Origin: Pseudomonadota bacterium
GTDB taxonomy: Bacteria > Pseudomonadota > Alphaproteobacteria > Rhizobiales > Xanthobacteraceae
Reading direction: 5' to 3'
DNA length: 13,927 bases
NCBI GenBank assembly: GCA_023405565.1
Contig: JAEXXW010000216.1
Location: 1 to 13,927, forward strand
Shown: piece after piece, positions 1 to 6,848 of the stretch
Position numbering within the stretch: position 1 is the stretch's first letter
How the letters are laid out: each line of letters opens with the position of its first letter
Position numbers and translations under genes: made by a program
The notes under the pieces: model-generated
Seen by the model: only the letters and a program-made list of their open reading frames with translations
The model's database searches: none
Told to the model about the DNA's origin: nothing

Positions 1-691
1 GGTCGGTGGTGCGCAATTCCGGGTGGCTTTCGAGATCGAGACCACAAGCGCGCATGAAGCCAAGCGCTTCCGAGATACGATCCGCCAGTTCCTGATAGCG
101 GCGGGCCTGCGGCGAGTCCTTCACGAAGCCAAGCATCCATTGATGCACGGTCGCGAGGTTGGCGTAGCCGCCATGCGCGAAGGCGCGCAGCAGATTCAGC
201 GTCGCGGCGGATTGACGATAGGCTTCGATCTGACGACGCGGATCGGGGATACGCGCCTCCGGCGTGAAGTCATTGCCGTTAATGATGTCGCCGCGATAGC
301 TCGGCAATTCGATATCGCCCCTCTTTTCGGTCGGCGACGAGCGCGGCTTGGCGAACTGGCCCGCGATGCGGCCGACCTTCACCACCGGCGAACCGCCGGC
401 AAAGGTCAACACCACCGCCATCTGCAGGAAGACGCGGAAGAAGTCGCGGATGTTGTTGGGGCCGTGCTCGGCAAAGCTCTCGGCGCAGTCGCCGCCCTGA
501 AGCAGGAAAGCCTCGCCGGCGCAGACGCGCGCGAGCTGCTTCTTCAGGTTGCGGGCTTCACCTGCAAAAACCAGCGGAGGAAAGCTGGCAAGCTGCTTTT
601 CCACCGCGGCCAGGGCCGCCTTATCCGGGTAATCCGGGACTTGGACGATGGGCTTTCCACGCCAGCCTTCGGGCGTCCAGCGTTCGGGCAT
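1..691 (-). CDS. aroG: Class II 3-deoxy-7-phosphoheptulonate (DAHP) synthase, N-terminal part
   Basis: Catalyses the first step of the shikimate pathway, condensing phosphoenolpyruvate with erythrose-4-phosphate to DAHP in the cytoplasm. The visible 230 residues begin [20 protein letters not shown], typical of class II (plant/Mycobacterium-type) enzymes. GGDCAESF at residues 67-73 carries the metal-ligand Cys69. [13 protein letters not shown] (106-118) holds Arg108 of the phosphoenolpyruvate site, spaced 39 residues from the Cys as in the M. tuberculosis enzyme (Cys87/Arg126). [12 protein letters not shown] follows at 131-142. The gene runs off the left edge, so the C-terminal half with the remaining metal ligands is not visible. 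The start at 691 is chosen because AGGAG lies 8 nt upstream; an in-frame ATG at 712 would add seven residues. The symbol aroG follows Mycobacterium usage; aroF is also used in other species. Family assignment is firm. Confidence 0.95.
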   Translation of the reverse strand, partial: MPERWTPEGWRGKPIVQVPDYPDKAALAAVEKQLASFPPLVFAGEARNLKKQLARVCAGEAFLLQGGDCAESFAEHGPNNIRDFFRVFLQMAVVLTFAGGSPVVKVGRIAGQFAKPRSSPTEKRGDIELPSYRGDIINGNDFTPEARIPDPRRQIEAYRQSAATLNLLRAFAHGGYANLATVHQWMLGFVKDSPQARRYQELADRISEALGFMRACGLDLESHPELRTTD

Positions 692-699
692 TGTCGCTA

Positions 700-704
700 C
701 TCCT
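700..704 (-). promoter_or_regulatory. Ribosome-binding site of the DAHP synthase gene
   Basis: On the minus strand this reads AGGAG, 8 nt before the ATG at 691. It favours that ATG over the in-frame ATG at 712. The remaining space to the next gene (705-808) shows nothing convincing; a CTATAA on the minus strand near 734-739 has no good -35 partner. Confidence 0.7.
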
Positions 705-808
705 GCGGCCATGAGCCTGGTGGCCGCTTTCCAGTCGGCGGCGTTATAGCGGGAGTTAGGGTGTCTGACCACGGTTGAGAAGATGCCCGTCAGCCCCGGA
801 GACCTGGA

Positions 809-1942
809 TCAGCGGTTGCCGAGGTAGCGATAGAGGATATCATCCCACCACGAGCTCTGGACGGATTTGAGGATCGAGATACTGAGCGCTTTGCGAAACG
901 GACTGTCTTGTGGCAACGCGAAGGCGTAATGCTGCGGATCGAAGCTGACATCAAGAAGCTGAATGGTGAAGCGGAAATCCTGATTCACAATCCACGCCAA
1001 TAAGGGCCGGTCGTAAACGAAGGCATCGATCTCGCCGCGCCTGACAGCCTCCAGCCCCTCTTTTGCTGTCGGATAGGCTTTGTAATTCACCCGGATCCGG
1101 TTCAGCACCTCCTCGGTCGAAGAACTCGCCACCATGCCGACCCGCACCTTCGACAAATCCGTGACGCTTTGTACGCTGCCTTGCAACTGGCGGATCGTCA
1201 GCGCCGATGTGATGCCGGCCGTAAAGACGGCGATGGCGATGATCGACCCCACCATCCACAGCATCGCGATGAAGCGGCCGGGCATGGTTCGCGGACCTGC
1301 ATGACCGATACCGCGCTGGGTCATCGCCACAGTCGTCCACCACACGCTCGAACTTAAACCCTTCGCGATCGTGCCGCCGAATTCCTCGTTGTGACGGCGT
1401 TCGAAAAACCAGACGACAAGTCCGACGACCAGAGCAAGCCCGATCAGTGCCAGAACCGCCTGGAAGAAGCTGAATGACGTCAGGGCACGCAGCACCGGAG
1501 TCCAGCTCGCGACCCCACCCGCTGCCACCGCTATGCCGAGTCCGGTGGCATAGAACGGCGCGGTGAAATCCATCTTGTCCTCGCGCGCGGCCGTCACTGT
1601 CAGCGCGGCCACGGCGACATCGAATTTTTTCGCGACAACGCCATCGACCAATCCCTGCACCGTCTCTTCTTCGACAAAGCGATAGCGCAGGTTCTTTTCT
1701 TCAGCGATGCGGCGCCACAGATCGATGCTGATGCCGCTCCATTGACCGTCGGACGATTTGATGGCGAACGGCGCGGCTTCCTTGGTCCCGACGACAAGGC
1801 GGCGTTCGGTGTCTCCGGAATTGGCTGACGATGCGGTCTGCGCACCGGCACGGCACGGCATCGCGATCAACATCACAGCGCCGACCAGGCAGCAGATCGC
1901 GAGAGACAGGAAACGACGCCCCACAACAATCATCAACAGCAC
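809..1942 (-). CDS. GluR0-like ligand-gated ion channel / solute-binding membrane protein with atypical pore
   Basis: A 377-residue protein with the layout of prokaryotic ionotropic glutamate receptors: signal peptide (about 1-34), first half of a type II periplasmic binding domain (about 48-140), membrane helix M1 (159-181), a re-entrant pore loop (196-214), membrane helix M2 (225-249), then the second binding half (264-377). Ligand contacts expected for amino-acid-binding folds are visible: T117-x-x-R120 before DFTAPF (125-130), and Asp311 in FVYDRP. The pore segment WWTTVAMT aligns with the K+-channel-like WWxxVTMT, but the filter position TVGYGD reads QRGIGH (209-214). Ligand and ion are therefore unpredictable, and it may be a sensor rather than a K+ channel. 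The start is GTG at 1942, or ATG at 1933, three codons later. It lies 87 bp downstream of gor, with a hairpin at the start region. Automatic annotation may call it only an ABC transporter binding protein; the internal pore argues against that. Confidence 0.85.
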   Translation of the reverse strand: MLLMIVVGRRFLSLAICCLVGAVMLIAMPCRAGAQTASSANSGDTERRLVVGTKEAAPFAIKSSDGQWSGISIDLWRRIAEEKNLRYRFVEEETVQGLVDGVVAKKFDVAVAALTVTAAREDKMDFTAPFYATGLGIAVAAGGVASWTPVLRALTSFSFFQAVLALIGLALVVGLVVWFFERRHNEEFGGTIAKGLSSSVWWTTVAMTQRGIGHAGPRTMPGRFIAMLWMVGSIIAIAVFTAGITSALTIRQLQGSVQSVTDLSKVRVGMVASSSTEEVLNRIRVNYKAYPTAKEGLEAVRRGEIDAFVYDRPLLAWIVNQDFRFTIQLLDVSFDPQHYAFALPQDSPFRKALSISILKSVQSSWWDDILYRYLGNR

Positions 1943-1949
1943 CCATCCC

Positions 1950-1974
1950 CTCAGAGGCGACTTCGGCCTCTGAG
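1950..1974 (-). promoter_or_regulatory. Hairpin abutting the ribosome-binding region of the channel gene
   Basis: A perfect 9-bp inverted repeat (CTCAGAGGC / GCCTCTGAG) with a 7-nt loop lies in the gap between gor and the channel gene. In the minus-strand transcript the 3' arm ends in GAG, followed by GGGATGG and the GTG start, so the SD-like GAGGGG begins inside the stem. It could limit translation of the channel gene. It could also be a weak 3' end signal for the gor transcript, but no U-run follows it. Confidence 0.55.
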
Positions 1975-2029
1975 CCTGCGGGAACCTAACATGCCTGTCC
2001 GGTGACGGAATAGCGAGGGCGGGAATGCC

Positions 2030-3415
2030 CTATTCGGCGGCTTCCCGCACATAGGTCGCGGCCTTGGTCCGCATGGTCACGAGCTCTTCGGCAGCGGTCG
2101 GGTGAACGGCCATGACGGTATCGAAGTCGGCCTTGGTGGCGCGCATCTTGATGGCAATGCCGACGACCTGAATGATCTCGCCCGCGTCGGGCCCGACAAT
2201 GTGGCACCCGAGCACACGGTCGGTTTCGCCATCGACAATGAGCTTGAAGAAGGACCTCGTGTTGCGCGCGGCCAGCGTCGCCTTCATCGGCCGGAAGCTG
2301 GTCTTGTAGATATCGACACGCGCGAACTCACTCCGCGCCTGCGCTTCCGTCAGTCCGATGACACCGACTTCGGGCTCGGAGAAGACCGCTGTCGGGATGT
2401 CGGTGTGATCGACCGCAATCCGTTTGCCACCGAATACCGTATCGGCGAAGGCATGTCCTTCGCGGATCGCGACCGGCGTCAGCGCAACGCGGTCGGTCAC
2501 GTCACCAACGGCGTAAATATGCGGCACTGATGTCTGGGAGAATTTGTCGACCTCGATCGCACCTTTGGCGTTCACGCGCACGCCAACCTTGTCGAGGCCA
2601 AGCCCGGCGATATTGGGCCGGCGTCCCGTTGCGAACATGACCTGATCGACCACCATCGATTCATGGTCGGAGAAAGACACGCACAAGCCGTGATCGACCT
2701 TTTCGACCGCATCGACAATCTGCCTGGTGATGATCTTTATACCGCGCCGCTCCATCTCGATGCGCAGATGCTCGCGCACATCGTCGTCGAAACCGCGCAG
2801 GATGTTGTCGCCACGGTAGACCAGTGTCACCTCGGAGCCGAGGCCGCGGAAAATGCCGGCGAATTCGACGGCGATATAGCCTCCACCCTGGATCAGGATC
2901 CGCTTGGGCAACGCCTTCAGATGAAAGGCCTCGTTCGATGAAATGACATGCTCAAGACCGGCGATATCCGCACCGAAATCGGGCCATCCGCCTGTTGCGA
3001 TCAGGATATGCTTGGCGCGAATGACCTTGCCGGATGCGACAAGCCGCACGCGATGCGCGTCCTCGATCACCGCTCGGCTGCGCACGATCTCGACCTTGGA
3101 GCGCTCCATATTGGCGACATAGGCCGCTTCCAGCCGATCGATCTCGCGATCCTTGTTGGCAATCAGCGTTGCCCAATCGAAGGCCGGCTCGCCAAGGCTC
3201 CAGCCGTAACCCTTGGCATCTTCGAACTCCTCTGAAAAACGCGAGGCGTAGACAAGGAGCTTCTTCGGTACACAGCCGCGGATCACACAGGTGCCGCCGA
3301 CACGATACTCCTCCGCCACCATCACCCGGGCGCCGTGGCCCGCGGCAATGCGCGACGCGCGCACGCCGCCAGAACCGGCACCGATGACAAACAGATCGAC
3401 GTCGAAATCGCTCAT
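2030..3415 (-). CDS. gor: Glutathione-disulfide reductase
   Basis: An FAD-dependent cytoplasmic enzyme that reduces glutathione disulfide with NADPH. It has 461 residues, the normal family length. The N-terminal FAD fold has GAGSGG (12-17). The redox-active disulfide is in GGTCVIRGCVPKK (40-52; Cys43 and Cys48). The NADPH-binding fold is GGGYIAVEFAG (177-187), with arginines at 201 and 207 where NADPH-specific reductases carry phosphate contacts. ATGRRP (262-267) and the second FAD motif YAVGDVTDR (301-309) follow. The C-terminal interface domain carries the catalytic HPTAAEE (438-444), with His438. The GCVPKK form and the NADPH arginines favour glutathione reductase over dihydrolipoamide or mercuric reductase. 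The gene lies 29 bp after the DUF2059 gene and shares its strand with rpiA, suggesting co-transcription. The start is weakly supported: no clear SD is seen before ATG 3415, and homology at MSDFDVDLFVIGAG decides it. Confidence 0.95.
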   Translation of the reverse strand: MSDFDVDLFVIGAGSGGVRASRIAAGHGARVMVAEEYRVGGTCVIRGCVPKKLLVYASRFSEEFEDAKGYGWSLGEPAFDWATLIANKDREIDRLEAAYVANMERSKVEIVRSRAVIEDAHRVRLVASGKVIRAKHILIATGGWPDFGADIAGLEHVISSNEAFHLKALPKRILIQGGGYIAVEFAGIFRGLGSEVTLVYRGDNILRGFDDDVREHLRIEMERRGIKIITRQIVDAVEKVDHGLCVSFSDHESMVVDQVMFATGRRPNIAGLGLDKVGVRVNAKGAIEVDKFSQTSVPHIYAVGDVTDRVALTPVAIREGHAFADTVFGGKRIAVDHTDIPTAVFSEPEVGVIGLTEAQARSEFARVDIYKTSFRPMKATLAARNTRSFFKLIVDGETDRVLGCHIVGPDAGEIIQVVGIAIKMRATKADFDTVMAVHPTAAEELVTMRTKAATYVREAAE

Positions 3416-3444
3416 CGAAGAGGCACGCGATTAAAGGTGGCTAA

Positions 3445-3954
3445 TTAGAGGTTATGGCCTTTTTTCTTCATTTCCGCACGGAAACGGACAAGCACTTCCT
3501 CGTTGAGCTTCACCGCCCAATCCTGCGCCGTCGACATTGTGCGATCAACGAAACCCACCTCTTCGGTGAGCAGCTTCTTGCCAAGTGGCGACTTGTAGAA
3601 GGCCAATGTGTCCTTCAATTCCTGCTCGGTGAAACGCTCCGCGTAAAGCTTGACGATGTCGGCTTTCAGCGAGGCCATGCGCGGCGCATATTCCTTGCGC
3701 AGGTTGTTGGCGACCTCGTTCAGATCCTTGAACATGTTCGGGTTCATCTGCAGCAAGGTGTTTTTCGACTGTTCGACCACGCCAGGAACAAGCGGTTCGA
3801 ACATTGTCATCGAGCCCTTGACCTCAAGAATTTCACCGGCCAGCGCGAGCGAGTTCTGTGAAGGCTGCTGCGCCTGCGCCGCCTTCATTGGCGCGATCAG
3901 CGCAAGGGCAGCAAGACCGGCGCCAGCCAGGCGGGAAAGCGTAGCAACACGCAT
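3445..3954 (-). CDS. Exported DUF2059 protein
   Basis: A 169-residue protein with an N-terminal signal peptide (MRVATLSRLAG then a hydrophobic stretch, ending near AAQAQ, about residue 29). The mature part is helical and carries the DUF2059 hallmark FTEQELKDTLAFYKSPLGKK (about 107-126). DUF2059 proteins are usually small periplasmic proteins of unknown function, so no activity is assigned. An in-frame ATG at 3987 overlaps the rpiA stop and would add eleven residues. ATG 3954 is chosen because AGGAG lies 8 nt before it and the signal peptide then has a normal N-terminus. The gene sits between rpiA and gor with gaps of 32 and 29 bp, so it is probably cotranscribed with them. Confidence 0.85.
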   Translation of the reverse strand: MRVATLSRLAGAGLAALALIAPMKAAQAQQPSQNSLALAGEILEVKGSMTMFEPLVPGVVEQSKNTLLQMNPNMFKDLNEVANNLRKEYAPRMASLKADIVKLYAERFTEQELKDTLAFYKSPLGKKLLTEEVGFVDRTMSTAQDWAVKLNEEVLVRFRAEMKKKGHNL

Positions 3955-3962
3955 CGTCAAAA

Positions 3963-3967
3963 CTCCT
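3963..3967 (-). promoter_or_regulatory. Ribosome-binding site deciding the DUF2059 start
   Basis: On the minus strand this reads AGGAG, 8 nt before ATG 3954. It is the best SD among the minus-strand genes of this cluster and decides against the upstream ATG at 3987. Confidence 0.75.
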
Positions 3968-3986
3968 GTTGATCGGATCGTCATCA

Positions 3987-4682
3987 TTACTGTTCAATCA
4001 CGCGAATACCCGCCGCGCTTGCGACAATGGCGGTGCGTGCAAGCCCCAGAAACAAGCCATGCTCCACGACCCCCGGAATCGCGGCAAGCTGATCGGCCAG
4101 CGCTTTCGGATCGGGAATACGGCCGAGCGCGGCGTCGAGGATGAAGTGGCCGCCATCCGTGACAAAAGCAAGGCCGGCACTGCCGGTCCGCAGCTTCAGA
4201 TCGGGCGGCAATGCAAGGCTTTCAAGCGCCGCCGCAATCGCATGGCGTGTGGCTGTCAGCCCGAATGACACAACTTCGATGGGCAGCGGAAAAGCGCCGA
4301 GTGCCTGGACGCATTTCGATTCATCGGCGATGACGATCATGTGGTCGGAGGCCGCCGCAACGATCTTCTCGCGCAACAAGGCGCCGCCTCCGCCCTTGAT
4401 GAGAGCCAAACCGGGGCCGATTTCATCCGCCCCGTCGACCGTGACATGCAAATGGGGCGCATCGTCCAGCGTCGTCAGCGGCACGCCGAAACGCTCCGCA
4501 TCAATCCGCGTGGCCTCGGATGTCGGCACACCGACGACGTCAAGGCCGGCGCGCACGCGATCCCCCAGCAATTCGACAAAGTGGCGGGCGGTCGACCCGG
4601 TCCCGAGCCCAAGGCGCATGCCAGGGCGCACCCAATCGAGGGCGCGGGCGGCAGCCTGGCGTTTCAGATCATCAGGTGTCAT
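3987..4682 (-). CDS. rpiA: Ribose-5-phosphate isomerase A
   Basis: Interconverts ribose-5-phosphate and ribulose-5-phosphate in the non-oxidative pentose phosphate pathway. With the start at 4682 it has 231 residues, normal for RpiA. The visible signatures are the phosphate-binding GLGTGST (25-31), DGADEI (83-88) with active-site Asp83 and Asp86, [11 protein letters not shown] (96-106) with Lys96 and general-base Glu105, and ESKCVQALG (121-129). The frame stays open 21 codons upstream to 4745, but family members begin near [11 protein letters not shown], so the later ATG is preferred although no strong SD precedes it. It is the first gene of the minus-strand cluster with the DUF2059 gene and gor, and is divergent from gph. 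The AT-rich patch at about 4706-4720 in the 4683-4823 gap is the likeliest promoter area, but no clean -35/-10 pair is seen. Confidence 0.94.
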   Translation of the reverse strand: MTPDDLKRQAAARALDWVRPGMRLGLGTGSTARHFVELLGDRVRAGLDVVGVPTSEATRIDAERFGVPLTTLDDAPHLHVTVDGADEIGPGLALIKGGGGALLREKIVAAASDHMIVIADESKCVQALGAFPLPIEVVSFGLTATRHAIAAALESLALPPDLKLRTGSAGLAFVTDGGHFILDAALGRIPDPKALADQLAAIPGVVEHGLFLGLARTAIVASAAGIRVIEQ

Positions 4683-4823
4683 GGCGGATATGAGGTGGGG
4701 TCGCAGGAAATTTAGAAATTGTCTAGCCCCGATTGCGGTCGGCACCTAGCCGGTAGGAGAAAAAGCCCGCCTCTTGCCTTCCGCACCGGCGCGCTTTAGC
4801 CCAACTCCATGACCTTCCGCGCA

Positions 4824-5510
4824 ATGTCAAATCCCATCATCGTGTTCGATCTCGACGGTACCCTGATCGATACCGCGCCCGACCTGATCGCGACACTCAA
4901 TCTGGTCCTGACGCTGGAAAACATCCCGCCTGTGCCGTTCGAAAAGGCGCGCGCGATGATCGGCGGCGGCGTCCGGCCCCTGATTGAAGAAGCGCTCATC
5001 GCGCAGCGGCAACACGTCGCCGAGGCCGCCATCGACGCCCTGTTCGAACAATATATCCGCCACTATCAGGAGCATATCGCCGTTCATTCGCGCCCTTATC
5101 CCGGTTGCGAGGAGGCTCTCCAGGCGCTGGAGGCACAGGGCTTTGTCCTTGCAGTCTGCACGAACAAATACGAGTCGCTGTCAGTGCGTCTGCTCGATGC
5201 GCTCGGCCTGAAAGAGCGGTTCGTCGCGATTTGCGGGCAGGACACCTTTCCGATGAAAAAGCCGGATCCCGAAATGCTCATCCGGACGATCAGACAGGCC
5301 GGTGGCGACAGCAACCGCGCGGTCATGGTTGGCGATTCCAATACCGACGTCCAAACCGCGCGCGCGGCCGGAATTCCCATCATAGGCGTGGATTTTGGAT
5401 ACACAGACATCCCCATGGCCGAATTGGCGCCGGACCGCCTCATCAGCCATTTTCAGCAATTGCCGGCCTTGGCAATGGAACTGATGCCTGCAGCCAGCGG
5501 TGTGAATTAA
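4824..5510 (+). CDS. gph: Phosphoglycolate phosphatase (HAD superfamily)
   Basis: Hydrolyses 2-phosphoglycolate, a by-product of DNA repair and of oxygenase reactions, to glycolate in the cytoplasm. All HAD motifs are present. Motif I is FDLDGTLIDT with nucleophile Asp9 and acid Asp11. The helical cap follows at about 15-80. Motif II is the Thr of VCTNK, motif III the Lys of KKPDPEML, and motif IV VGDSNTD with its metal-binding aspartates. It has 228 residues from ATG 4824. An in-frame ATG at 4809 would add MTFRA; neither start has a clear SD, and the shorter form matches the family N-terminus better. Gph-like HAD enzymes can be promiscuous, so the exact substrate is inferred. The gene is divergent from rpiA. 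Confidence 0.88.
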   Translation: MSNPIIVFDLDGTLIDTAPDLIATLNLVLTLENIPPVPFEKARAMIGGGVRPLIEEALIAQRQHVAEAAIDALFEQYIRHYQEHIAVHSRPYPGCEEALQALEAQGFVLAVCTNKYESLSVRLLDALGLKERFVAICGQDTFPMKKPDPEMLIRTIRQAGGDSNRAVMVGDSNTDVQTARAAGIPIIGVDFGYTDIPMAELAPDRLISHFQQLPALAMELMPAASGVN

Positions 5511-5698
5511 CTCATTTTCGGGGTAATTCGCCTCACATTTGATGCGATTGTGGGCTTCCGCATAGTCCCGTGAAATGATAGCCGCACGCGGCGGGGGATC
5601 GGTATTCCATCCGGTTGCACGCAGGACGGCTAGCTCGTAGGGTTCCGGCCGACTAGGGTCGGGGCGCGACGGGGCCCCCCAGCGATGGATTAAGACCC

Positions 5699-6232
5699 AT
5701 GAGTAGAGTTTTAGCGTTTGTGATCTGTGGGGTGGCGCTTGCCGGCTGTTCGGCAACCGGCGACCTGATGAAAACGGCAACCCCGACGGTTCCGCTGCAA
5801 TTCGAATCCGAGCCTGCGGGCGCGGAGGTCAAAACATCCGGCGGCCAGACTTGCCGGACGCCTTGCGCACTGGCTGTTCCTGCTGCGGACATGCAGGTCA
5901 CCTACAGCCTGAACGGCTACCAGTCACAGACTGTGGCCGTGAAACTGATTCCACCAGAGGATATCCGGGGCGGCGATGAGTCGGGCATCACCATGACCGA
6001 ACCGCGCTTCGATCCAAGCCCTGTCATGGCCGAACTCGTCAAGTCCGGGCCATCCCGCCGGCCGGCGAAAAAAGCGCGCGTCGCGAAACAGCCGGCTCCT
6101 GCCGCTGCAGCCGCCGAACAACCCGAACCCGGCGATGGCGGCGGCGCTCCGGCCTCCTCCACCAGTGGCTTCAATCCACCCGCGCAGCAGCGATCCGCCC
6201 CGGCCGGCGGCGGCTGGCCCGCACCTCGATAA
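5699..6232 (+). CDS. PEGA-domain lipoprotein
   Basis: A 177-residue predicted lipoprotein. The signal peptide ends in the lipobox LAGC, with lipidated Cys17 followed by Ser, which favours outer-membrane sorting. Residues about 32-83 resemble a PEGA domain, a small beta fold with the pattern FESEPAGAEV...TPC...YSLNGYQ. The C-terminal part (about 113-177) is low-complexity, rich in Pro, Ala, Gly and Gln, with a basic patch RRPAKKARVAK (120-130), and could span or bind the peptidoglycan layer. The specific function is unknown. The 188-bp gap before it (5511-5698) shows no gene. A weak promoter-like pair (TTGCAC at 5615, TAGGGT at 5638, 17-bp spacing) is present but unconvincing, and there is no clear SD before the ATG. 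Confidence 0.8.
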   Translation: MSRVLAFVICGVALAGCSATGDLMKTATPTVPLQFESEPAGAEVKTSGGQTCRTPCALAVPAADMQVTYSLNGYQSQTVAVKLIPPEDIRGGDESGITMTEPRFDPSPVMAELVKSGPSRRPAKKARVAKQPAPAAAAAEQPEPGDGGGAPASSTSGFNPPAQQRSAPAGGGWPAPR

Positions 6233-6266
6233 CACCACCCTGTTGCACGACTGCGCTTCAGCGCGC

Positions 6267-6293
6267 TTGACACTTCCTCGAAGCCACTTAAAA
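6267..6293 (+). promoter_or_regulatory. Probable tRNA-Val promoter
   Basis: A perfect TTGACA -35 (6267-6272, preceded by C as in alphaproteobacterial sigma-70 promoters) is followed after 15 bp by TTAAAA (6288-6293). Transcription would start near 6300, about five bases before the mature tRNA. The spacing is slightly short, so confidence is moderate. Confidence 0.5.
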
Positions 6294-6304
6294 GCGGCGG
6301 CTTC

Positions 6305-6379
6305 GGGCGCGTAGCTCAGCGGGAGAGCACTCCCTTCACACGGGAGGGGTCACAGGTTCAATCCCTGTCGCGCCCACCA
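6305..6379 (+). tRNA. tRNA-Val (anticodon CAC)
   Basis: A full cloverleaf is visible. The acceptor GGGCGCG (6305-6311) pairs perfectly with CGCGCCC (6369-6375). The D stem is GCTC/GAGC and the anticodon stem CTCCC/GGGAG. The loop TTCACAC gives anticodon CAC at 6337-6339, which reads GUG valine codons. The T stem is ACAGG/CCTGT with loop TTCAATC. The discriminator is A6376 and CCA is encoded (6377-6379). It is intact, with no duplicated 3' end nearby that would indicate an integrated element. Confidence 0.97.
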
Positions 6380-6420
6380 TTTACAAACCAACTTCTCGCT
6401 CATGCATTGTTCGGCGGACA

Positions 6421-6669
6421 CTAGTGACGTGTCCCCGCCTGAAATCGCACATAGCCGCTCACTTTCACACAGGTCGATGAGCCCTCGAGCCTGACATAGC
6501 CTTCGCCGTATTCGGCGCACGGCTTGGCCTGACTCTTCGTGTTCGTCTGCCCCTTCGTGTCGACAGCCGTCTTGGACGGCTTGCTGTTCGGCTCGGCCGC
6601 AAGTCCCGCGGCCGCAAACCCCATGAGCGGAAGAGCGGCGATGATCATGGCGAGGACGATCTTGTTCAT
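6421..6669 (-). CDS. Small exported protein with a single porin N-terminal motif
   Basis: An 82-residue protein: signal peptide (1 to about 25, ending GLAAE), a Lys/Thr/Ser/Gln-rich linker (26-49), then CAEYGEGYVRLEGSSTCVKV (51-70) followed by SGYVRFQ. The last part matches the N-terminal first-strand motif of rhizobial/Brucella Omp2-type porins, C-x-x-YGxGY..PG(T/S)xTC-x-K-x-x-GYVR, including the two cysteines (51 and 67) that probably form a disulfide. The protein stops right after that motif instead of continuing as a porin barrel. Only 41 bp separate its stop from the tRNA gene, so no barrel remnant follows. It may be a genuine mini-protein or the leftover of a porin gene. The frame is open upstream to an ATG at 6768; the start at 6669 is chosen because it begins the signal peptide. 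Confidence 0.6.
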   Translation of the reverse strand: MNKIVLAMIIAALPLMGFAAAGLAAEPNSKPSKTAVDTKGQTNTKSQAKPCAEYGEGYVRLEGSSTCVKVSGYVRFQAGTRH

Positions 6670-6751
6670 CAGCTTTTGTACCGCGTCTGATGCCCGTTCC
6701 AAAGAACGATCTGCGAGAAAGCTCCGGAACTCAAGGCTCCTGGGGTCCATA

Positions 6752-6766
6752 GATTCAAATTGAATC
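6752..6766. promoter_or_regulatory. 15-bp palindrome with paired GANTC sites
   Basis: GATTCAAATTGAATC is a perfect inverted repeat (7 bp, one central base, 7 bp) lying between the divergent porin-motif gene and the aspartic-protease-like gene. Each end contains GANTC, the site methylated by CcrM in alphaproteobacteria. It may be an operator or a methylation-sensitive promoter element for one or both genes; no binding factor can be named. Confidence 0.45.
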
Positions 6767-6848
6767 ATCTCGAAGGCGGTTTCCCAACACTCCCCGTTTA
6801 TGATGTCCGCATCCTTTAATGCTCAAGAACAAGAGCGTGGACGAAACG

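Noticed and set aside
23..778. Long plus-strand open frame (251 codons) at the left edge
   Set aside because: It lies antisense to the DAHP synthase gene, whose conserved motifs are clear; GC-rich codon bias opens the opposite frame. The product resembles nothing I recognise.
1950..1974. Hairpin after gor as an ordinary intrinsic terminator
   Set aside because: The stem is good, but GGGATGG follows rather than a U-run, and it touches the next gene's SD region; kept as a regulatory candidate instead.
5640..5690. GC-rich inverted repeats (CCGAC/GTCGG and GGGGCCCC) before the lipoprotein gene
   Set aside because: Stems of only 4-5 bp are expected by chance in such GC-rich sequence, with no T-run or other context.
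5181..5780. Minus-strand frame spanning the gap between gph and the lipoprotein gene
   Set aside because: Most of it overlaps these two genes in antisense, and the part in the gap has no start signal or recognisable domain.
6305..6420. tRNA gene as the attachment site of an integrated element
   Set aside because: No integrase gene, no duplicated tRNA 3' end and no change in gene type are seen nearby.
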